Source: Promethearchaeota archaeon CR_4 (GTDB lineage Archaea; Asgardarchaeota; Lokiarchaeia; Sigyniarchaeales; CR-4). Taken from it: a stretch of DNA of 7,319 nucleotides. The notes below the pieces were generated by a model. That model worked only from the letters and a program-made list of their open reading frames with translations, had not been told where the DNA came from and searched no databases. Each line of letters begins with the position of its first letter. The first letter of the stretch is position 1. A program made the position numbers and the translations under genes. This document shows positions 1-5,233 of this stretch, piece after piece. The stretch covers positions 15,643-22,961 of the forward strand of contig MBAA01000040.1 of the NCBI GenBank assembly GCA_001940655.1, given 5' to 3'.

Positions 1-91
1 CATCTACACCCAAAGCAGGATAACCGTCAATTGCAGAATTGAATAAATTCACCCATCCTATTGCTGTGAGTTCATGTTCAAACTCCCCCAT
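1..91 (-). CDS. Start of a further unrecognised gene, cut by the window edge
   Basis: An ATG at 91 to 89 opens a frame that stays open for 30 codons to the left edge. It begins MGEFEHELTAIGW and continues with alternating hydrophobic and polar residues that look like real coding sequence. It starts 12 bases after the TAA of the 399-residue gene and lies in the same frame, with no stop between TAA and ATG. No clear Shine-Dalgarno motif precedes it, so it would depend on coupling to the upstream gene. Alternatively it is the continuation of that gene beyond a nonsense codon. Thirty codons are too few to name a family. Confidence 0.5.
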   Translation of the reverse strand, partial: MGEFEHELTAIGWVNLFNSAIDGYPALGVD

Positions 92-103
92 TATAAGACC
101 AGC

Positions 104-1303
104 TTAGTAATTTATCGTAAAAGGATCAATATACTCAAATGATGCTTCAACAGAGTTTGAGAAACCAGAGACTATGTCCCGAATTGTGCGATCTTTGCAG
201 TTTTTGAACGGATAAATTATAATCGAATGCGGATCTGGTTCTATGGTTATTTGCACCTTATTTTTTGTTTCCCGATCAAATATAAAATGCGAGAACTCGG
301 TTTCTGAATAAAAAAAGTATCGGGATTTGCGATTTTCAAAATAAGTAATTATAGACATATTGAGATCCTGAATGGTTATTGAATCTTTTCTATCTTTATT
401 AAATCTTTTTTCATTGATTTTCATTACTAAGCAATACATTGAATTTAATATCAAAGAAGTGTTTTGTTTTCCAAGTTTTGGCACATTTTCGTAAGTTTCT
501 ACCTGTTCATAGACCTGTTTGTCTTTATCTATGTAATATTGGATTACATCGTTAATTGTTTGCTTTGCCATTTCGAGTGCGGTTTGATCATATTGCATTA
601 TTGAAACAAGACCGTTAGTAAACATCTTCCCTTCTACTCTAGGACTATTTTCTTTTCGGAAACTTAATGTAGTTGGTTCAACGAAAAATTTTTCCCTAAG
701 CATATCCAAGTCACCAAGATCTCCCCCAAATACATTGACGGTAATCGACCTCCTTCTTTCAGCATATCGAGGGTCATATTTAGCAATGAAACCCCTAATA
801 CTTTCTTTAAAATTCTGATTTCTCCCTAGATTTTCGAGAAATCTTGGAGGAATTTCGGTATATTCTAGATCGGGAAGGTAATTCTTAAGCCGTTTGATGC
901 TTTTATCAAGCTCATTTTTTCTTACAAGAGTGTATATTAACCAATAAAGGGATTCTAAAAATATTATGAAATGAAAGTGCTTTTTTGACCTTTTGGATTG
1001 AATTTCAAGGTGGAATATCCCATCGTTCAATTCAATAACAGAGATAATCGTATTATCAAAAAATTCCCGTAGTTTTTTACTTGTTTTATCTTTGTCAAAA
1101 TATTCTTTACTCAGTGTTTGATTTATCAAATCAGGTGAAAAATTGTTGTAACTCTTAAGTATGAGGATTTTTAAATGCACATTTTGATTATATTCTGCTT
1201 CTTCTTCCTCTCCCTTAGTTTCAACTTGAGATAAAAGGATGTCTATAATTTCTTCTTTACTTTTCCCAATTAATGTGGAATAGTTGATTTGTGGTTGCGT
1301 CAC
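104..1303 (-). CDS. Unrecognised 399-residue protein, AT-rich gene
   Basis: I do not recognise this protein. The start is GTG at 1303, backed by AGGGG six bases upstream; no Met codon near the N-terminus offers a better choice. Residues 14-50 are Lys/Glu-rich with an acidic run GEEEEAE at 31-37. A hydrophobic stretch at 110-127 contains a central Glu and is more likely a buried helix than a membrane span. A basic patch R183-R185 precedes a Gly/Asp segment, VNVFGGDLGDLD at 189-200. The C-terminal third (310-399) alternates aromatic and charged residues in a beta-like way. There is no signal peptide, zinc ligand set, Walker motif or obvious nuclease motif. The gene is strikingly AT-rich (about one third GC by sampling) compared with the ATPase gene, and is separated from it by 519 bases with its own likely promoter, which suggests separate acquisition. 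It could be an accessory or effector of the neighbouring system; that is speculation from position only. Confidence 0.85.
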   Translation of the reverse strand: MTQPQINYSTLIGKSKEEIIDILLSQVETKGEEEEAEYNQNVHLKILILKSYNNFSPDLINQTLSKEYFDKDKTSKKLREFFDNTIISVIELNDGIFHLEIQSKRSKKHFHFIIFLESLYWLIYTLVRKNELDKSIKRLKNYLPDLEYTEIPPRFLENLGRNQNFKESIRGFIAKYDPRYAERRRSITVNVFGGDLGDLDMLREKFFVEPTTLSFRKENSPRVEGKMFTNGLVSIMQYDQTALEMAKQTINDVIQYYIDKDKQVYEQVETYENVPKLGKQNTSLILNSMYCLVMKINEKRFNKDRKDSITIQDLNMSIITYFENRKSRYFFYSETEFSHFIFDRETKNKVQITIEPDPHSIIIYPFKNCKDRTIRDIVSGFSNSVEASFEYIDPFTINY

Positions 1304-1308
1304 GTTAA

Positions 1309-1314
1309 TCCCCT
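1309..1314 (-). promoter_or_regulatory. Ribosome-binding site for the GTG start at 1303
   Basis: The minus strand reads AGGGGA followed by TTAAC and GTG. The G-rich core is six bases from the start codon, a normal Shine-Dalgarno distance. This is the main reason for accepting a GTG start for the 399-residue protein. Confidence 0.65.
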
Positions 1315-1334
1315 ATTTTTAATCACATTTTACC

Positions 1335-1353
1335 TATTAAAACCCCCTTAATA
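1335..1353. repeat. Short dyad over the -10 region and spacer
   Basis: TATTAA at 1335-1340 and TTAATA at 1348-1353 form a perfect six-base inverted repeat around a seven-base centre that holds a run of five C. It overlaps the candidate -10 element, a position where a repressor operator could sit. The arms are only A and T and short, so it may be chance. It is too weak, and lacks the T-run, to be called a terminator. Confidence 0.3.
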
Positions 1354-1365
1354 ATAAAATGTCAC
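1336..1365 (-). promoter_or_regulatory. Candidate sigma-70-like promoter for the 399-residue protein gene
   Basis: On the minus strand a -35-like GTGACA (1365 to 1360, five of six to TTGACA) is followed after 18 bases by a -10-like TTTAAT (1341 to 1336, five of six to TATAAT). Transcription would begin near 1329, leaving a short leader of about 25 bases that includes the ribosome-binding site. The region is AT-rich, so chance matches are possible. It would give the downstream genes expression independent of the methylase-ATPase operon. Confidence 0.42.
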
Positions 1366-1470
1366 TATCTTTGTGGCGTATTTCGGATACCAACACGTAA
1401 TTCTTGTATTCAGGAATAATTCTTCTTCTGACACCGTTTATCGCCGTCCTAAATGATCCTGCGTGTTATT

Positions 1471-1614
1471 CTACTTAAACTCGAGCCCGACCAAGTCCTC
1501 GGTTATGCTCCCGCAGTTGGGGCACTGGTGCGACCGGCGGACCAGGTGGGGCTCGGCAACGAGCTCGGTTTCCGACAGTTGGGCACGGGATTGCACTTCA
1601 GACTTCACCTTCAT
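1471..1614 (-). pseudogene. Probable decayed zinc-ribbon coding fragment
   Basis: A 47-codon frame from ATG 1614 to TAG 1471 ends with a clean zinc knuckle, HQCPNCGS at 29-36, then a short tail ending in LEFK. A second knuckle-like DNA copy lies about 60 bases upstream in the message: minus-strand TGCCCAACTGTCGG against the intact TGCCCCAACTGCGG. Adding one C to the upstream copy would make it encode CPNCR, and a second one-base insertion in the following AAA run would join it to this frame. The joined product would be a classic two-knuckle ribbon of about 40 residues. The segment is clearly more GC-rich than both flanks. The ATG follows directly on a TGA and has no ribosome-binding site. It could be a frameshifted remnant, a sequencing indel artefact, or coincidence. 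No parent gene is identified. Confidence 0.35.
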
Positions 1615-1780
1615 TCAAGGGAGGCACTAATGTCCTACCCGATGATCCTCTTTCTCCACCTGTGGTTAAAATCTGTTTGCCTCCCCTCTCCATTCCATCA
1701 TTGGGATTGGATATGGTGGCAGTGTTAAGACAGGTGAAAAGAGAGGTATCAATCAAAGCAGGTGAATCCTCCCAGTACAT
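1598..1780 (-). CDS. Doubtful 60-residue reading frame downstream of the ATPase gene
   Basis: This frame begins 42 bases after the ATPase stop with ATG at 1780 and ends at TGA 1598, overlapping the zinc-knuckle frame by 17 bases in a +1 phase. GGAGG lies upstream but only one base from the ATG, too close for normal initiation. The product has no recognisable motif and is rich in Gly, Thr and Asn. It may be the N-terminal remnant of the broken zinc-ribbon gene, or non-coding sequence. I report it because it is the only frame of any length between the ATPase and the promoter of the next gene. Confidence 0.18.
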   Translation of the reverse strand: MYWEDSPALIDTSLFTCLNTATISNPNDGMERGGKQILTTGGERGSSGRTLVPPLNEGEV

Positions 1781-1822
1781 TCCTCCGAATGATATTGCCT
1801 AGTTGATATTCAGGGGAATGGC

Positions 1823-4800
1823 CTAAGACTCGAGCTTTAGATCTTTGTTGATTTTAGCAAGAATCGCGTTTATTTTCACAACTGCTTCTCCGAGAGAAGG
1901 AGGAGTGCCGGTGAGGTCTATGCGGATTTTGAACTTTAGATCCAAACCAACAGCCGCGCGCATAATCTCGGGGATTATCTCAACTAAGTCTTGGATCTCG
2001 TCTTGCGTAATGCTACTCTCTGCAATATACTCATTACGCCGTGGTGGGGCAGGTTTGAATGGTTTTATTGGTTTTTCCGGTGGTTGTTTTTCAGGACTTG
2101 CTCTTGGGAGTCGTAACAGAACTTTCCCTGCTAAAGCAAAATCTTTGGGTAATGGCAACGATTCCAGGGCAAGCTCGATTCTCCCCGATGAAATCGCCTT
2201 ATCTAGCGCTTCGCGTATCAAAGACCATGGAAGTAATATCCCCTTCTCTTTGGAGAGTGCATCGTAAATCGTGAGGGCAGTGGCGGATTCACCTCGCCAT
2301 GCTTGGGGAAGGCGGGGTGGTAGGATGTCGTCAATGTGAATTTGCTCGGGTGGGCTTCGAAGGTGTGCTTCTTCTGTAAGGATATCAAGCGAAAAATCTT
2401 CGTTCAGCACGCTTATGGGCCCGTTAATCAACCACAAGTCACCGCTGCGCACGGCTTGAGCAACGGCCGACTTAATGGTTGCTTCTTCGGCGTGAGGAAC
2501 GGGCAGATGTTCCTCATAGGTATCCCGCTGAACTTTAGCAACATAGGTTCCAGAAAAGTATCCAGCAATCTTCTTCACCGGCAAATCTTCCCCTTCCCAG
2601 AGGTCAGGCAAAATTCCCTGTTTAAAAAGTGAGGGAGGGAGATAGGTGAGCATCGCGTTTTCTGGGAGGGTAACTTCCAAGCTCGGGTCTGCAAATTCAG
2701 TTTCCGAGAGGTTTTCCCGCCAGAAAGTCCGCAGAGAACGATCCGGTCGCGGAAGCTGGAGAATTAATTGCCCGCCCTTACAGCCGGAGCGAATAGTTTC
2801 TGCTATCGCGCTTCGATTGAGCATTTTTGGCAGGTGGGGGTGTTGAGCGAAGGAAAATACGAGGTCCTTTACGCGCCGGGTGGATTCTCCTTCTCGCCAT
2901 AGGTCGTATGGTCCTCCCGGGAGCAATGCCCCCGCGCTAATTGCAGTCTCTTGAATTCTCGATCTGGTGTCTGCCTTGATTTGGTCAAATAATGGACCCG
3001 CTGCTAGCAAGAATTTAAAGGCTTGAATCTCATTCTTTTCGGAAACGGTTATCACAATACAATACATTTGAAGGATGGAATCCGGGATTTCTTCGCGTGA
3101 AGTATTGAGATTATCAAGTAGAATTTTCTCCCGAACTGAATCGAGACCTTGACCCTCTGGAACCGGCGGACTTATTGTTGAACTTGCCTTAGACTTACCT
3201 TTACCTTTGGCAGGTTGCTTTGTCTTTGTGTCCGCGACTTTTAACATAGCCCGGACCTCTTCCCACCCCAAATAATCCTTAATTTGGTTGCGGGCATGTT
3301 CTAATCCTTCCCACAATGGAACCACCAAAAGAATCGCGTTGCGGAACACGCGCGGGCGTTCGGGTGAGGTGTGTTCATCAATGAATCTTTTCGCCAATTT
3401 ACTCGGTACATTGGAGGCAGAAGCTGCGTCAGGTCCAAGAATGACGTAATGAAAGTCGCCCTCATCCCCTACCTCTTTCGGTGCTGATGGGAGCAGGTGA
3501 ACCTTCACTCCCGATGCCGATGCGCCTACTGTAAGGTCTTTTAATCGCCGTATTTCTTCCAGTAACCTTGCAGTTATGAGGTCGGGGGAAACATTTTCGC
3601 GAGCACTGTGATGCATTTGCTGCAGGTTAGGTTTGGAACCCAGTCTCCAAGCCCGAGGCAACAATTTTCGACCATCGGGGCCTTGTTCTTTTATAGTAAC
3701 CTCCGCCTCGTCAAGAAACCACGACGTATCTGCCCACTGTTGCAAAGCTCTTTCCAGCTCGATTCGGTCAGGTCGTGTTTGTCCGAGTAAGAGGAGCAGG
3801 TCCCGTGTTTGGGCCTTGCGTCCGATGGGTTGCGAGTGCAAGAAGGTGGTGATCACCGCTTGCTCGATTTCGCGGTGATTGAGGGCCGTGAAATTCCCCT
3901 GAATCTCGCGGGCCTTTTCCAATTCCCCCCCTAGAATGCCATTCCAGTCTTGCATTTTTCCCTCGTATTCCTCGAGAGTGGCAATGCTGGTCAGCTCTCG
4001 GCATGCTTCGGAGAGGCCCTTATTGTCTGGATTGTTTAAGAACGCATTTGACCCCACGAGCGGACTCGTATCCCATTGCTCGGCATTGCGTAGCGCAAGT
4101 GCGAAGGTGCGTAAAACGCCGCGCGTTCGTTGAAAACCCTCTAGATTTGTCCACTTTGTGTAAAATACATCTATTAAGTCGGGGTGGAAGGGATAATTCT
4201 TCAAGAACAATTTCTCGGCATCTTTTTGCCTCTTCTTAGTATCTTCGTCCAGCATCATAATGCCGGTGAGTGCAGCGACCACGTGTTGACGGAAGCTCTC
4301 ATGATCGGCGATGGATTCTGGGGTGAAAAAGCGGCGACGCAAGATTTCAGCCACATCCTCTTTATCCACGGGCAACACGCCCTGCTCGCGCTCGCGGCGG
4401 AAGATAGTATATAGTTCCTGAATAACTTCCTTACCAAGTGCATCACTCTTCTTTGGGTCGGTTGCGAGGAGCGATGCAACAATACAACACCGGTCAACCT
4501 CAGTTGCAGCTTGGGTTAAGTTTTGAAAGAAATCTTGGAGGCGATGCCGCCATACAGGCTCTGTATCAACTTTCGTCCTCGCCCACATGAGCACCTCGTC
4601 GATTAAGATTAGTGTGGGTAATCCCTCTAGAGTTGGCAATTTGAGGAGATCCACGAGCACATTCTCAAAAGGAGGCGTCTCACGCTCTTTTTCTCCTTCC
4701 ATCCCCAACATTTCGAGTCCCTTGGACCCGGCGAGCTGGTAGGCGAGGACGGACCACGGGTATAAGAAACGCTTGACCGATCCATCAGGCGATTTAACTT

Positions 4801-5233
4801 CCATACCTTTGACGGGATCCAGCTTGTCGAAAGCAATTATCGCAACTCGCGTCTTCGGGATTTCTACCCCTATGTGACTCCGAAATTCCTCTATACTGGG
4901 AAGATCGGGTAACTTTCCAGGATCTTGAACGAGATGGTACAGAGTAATAAGCGCGTGGGTCTTTCCCCCTCCGTACGTCAATTCCAGTTGGAGGACGGCC
5001 TTGTCATTTGCCCCCGCGAGGCGTCCGATGACGTCTTTCGCGAGCTCCCGCAGATTAAACGTGGGGTAGGTGAGCGAGAAAAATTCACTAGGTTTTTGAT
5101 AGATGGATTTTGCGTTCCCGATCGCGACCGCGTATAAATCTGCGGCAAAGATCGACAATGATAATTCTCCGGTTTTCAGGTCTTCGCGGAGGTGCACGAC
5201 ATCGTGCCACGGCGTCCAAGGATGTTCACTCAT
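1823..5233 (-). CDS. DUF499-type P-loop ATPase, partner of the DUF1156 methylase
   Basis: Large ATPase of 1136 residues. The N-terminus has the family pattern: FAADL at 29-33 and FFSLTYPTFNLREL at 51-64. A P-loop TYGGGKTH follows at 86-93 (4955-4978); it lacks the first Gly of the textbook GxxxxGK, as is usual for this family. Walker B is TLILIDEV at 207-214. The block FHPDLIDVFYTKW then FQRTRGVLRTFA at 349-378 supplies candidate arginine fingers (R369, R371, R375). A Lys/Ser-rich linker lies at 670-686. The C-terminal half (about 690-1040) is helical and beta mixed without recognised motifs; a proline-rich linker at 1045-1065 leads to a short final domain. The ATG at 5233 is chosen because it has GGAGAAGG upstream and overlaps the preceding stop by only 8 bases; a Met at 5284 would give 17 more residues. 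Known: DUF499 and DUF1156 genes often sit together. Inferred: ATP-driven DNA engagement or complex remodelling; the biochemical activity is not evident from sequence. Confidence 0.93.
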   Translation of the reverse strand: MSEHPWTPWHDVVHLREDLKTGELSLSIFAADLYAVAIGNAKSIYQKPSEFFSLTYPTFNLRELAKDVIGRLAGANDKAVLQLELTYGGGKTHALITLYHLVQDPGKLPDLPSIEEFRSHIGVEIPKTRVAIIAFDKLDPVKGMEVKSPDGSVKRFLYPWSVLAYQLAGSKGLEMLGMEGEKERETPPFENVLVDLLKLPTLEGLPTLILIDEVLMWARTKVDTEPVWRHRLQDFFQNLTQAATEVDRCCIVASLLATDPKKSDALGKEVIQELYTIFRREREQGVLPVDKEDVAEILRRRFFTPESIADHESFRQHVVAALTGIMMLDEDTKKRQKDAEKLFLKNYPFHPDLIDVFYTKWTNLEGFQRTRGVLRTFALALRNAEQWDTSPLVGSNAFLNNPDNKGLSEACRELTSIATLEEYEGKMQDWNGILGGELEKAREIQGNFTALNHREIEQAVITTFLHSQPIGRKAQTRDLLLLLGQTRPDRIELERALQQWADTSWFLDEAEVTIKEQGPDGRKLLPRAWRLGSKPNLQQMHHSARENVSPDLITARLLEEIRRLKDLTVGASASGVKVHLLPSAPKEVGDEGDFHYVILGPDAASASNVPSKLAKRFIDEHTSPERPRVFRNAILLVVPLWEGLEHARNQIKDYLGWEEVRAMLKVADTKTKQPAKGKGKSKASSTISPPVPEGQGLDSVREKILLDNLNTSREEIPDSILQMYCIVITVSEKNEIQAFKFLLAAGPLFDQIKADTRSRIQETAISAGALLPGGPYDLWREGESTRRVKDLVFSFAQHPHLPKMLNRSAIAETIRSGCKGGQLILQLPRPDRSLRTFWRENLSETEFADPSLEVTLPENAMLTYLPPSLFKQGILPDLWEGEDLPVKKIAGYFSGTYVAKVQRDTYEEHLPVPHAEEATIKSAVAQAVRSGDLWLINGPISVLNEDFSLDILTEEAHLRSPPEQIHIDDILPPRLPQAWRGESATALTIYDALSKEKGILLPWSLIREALDKAISSGRIELALESLPLPKDFALAGKVLLRLPRASPEKQPPEKPIKPFKPAPPRRNEYIAESSITQDEIQDLVEIIPEIMRAAVGLDLKFKIRIDLTGTPPSLGEAVVKINAILAKINKDLKLES

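Larger units (their letters stand above)
1304..1822. other. 519-base intergenic stretch with remnants
   Basis: This is the only long gap between convincing genes. From right to left it holds a TGATATT direct repeat (1790-1796 and 1804-1810), a doubtful 60-codon frame, a GC-rich island with a broken zinc-ribbon-like sequence, an unremarkable AT-richer stretch (about 1366-1470), and the candidate promoter of the 399-residue gene. I see no tRNA, no rRNA, no CRISPR repeats, no clear terminator after the ATPase stop, and no insertion-sequence ends. Confidence 0.6.

Noticed and set aside
922..976. Possible transmembrane helix in the 399-residue protein (residues 110-127)
   Set aside because: The stretch has a central Glu and flanking His and Lys residues and no second hydrophobic segment or signal; a buried helix fits better.
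1549..1566. Stem of seven pairs with a GCAA loop inside the GC-rich island
   Set aside because: No T-run follows on either strand, so it is not a terminator, and it falls within the presumed old coding sequence; a GNRA loop alone is not evidence of an RNA gene.
1453..1728. Plus-strand 91-codon frame over the intergenic region
   Set aside because: It reads antisense to the zinc-knuckle sequence, has no ribosome-binding site, and its product shows no motif; the GC-rich island alone explains the open frame.
1304..1822. Insertion sequence or CRISPR array in the gap
   Set aside because: No terminal inverted repeats, target duplications, transposase catalytic motifs or regularly spaced repeats could be found.
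3768..4497. Minus-strand frames of 78 and 80 codons (3768-4004 and 4255-4497) and several plus-strand frames inside the ATPase gene
   Set aside because: All lie within the strongly supported ATPase coding sequence in other frames, with arbitrary-looking products.
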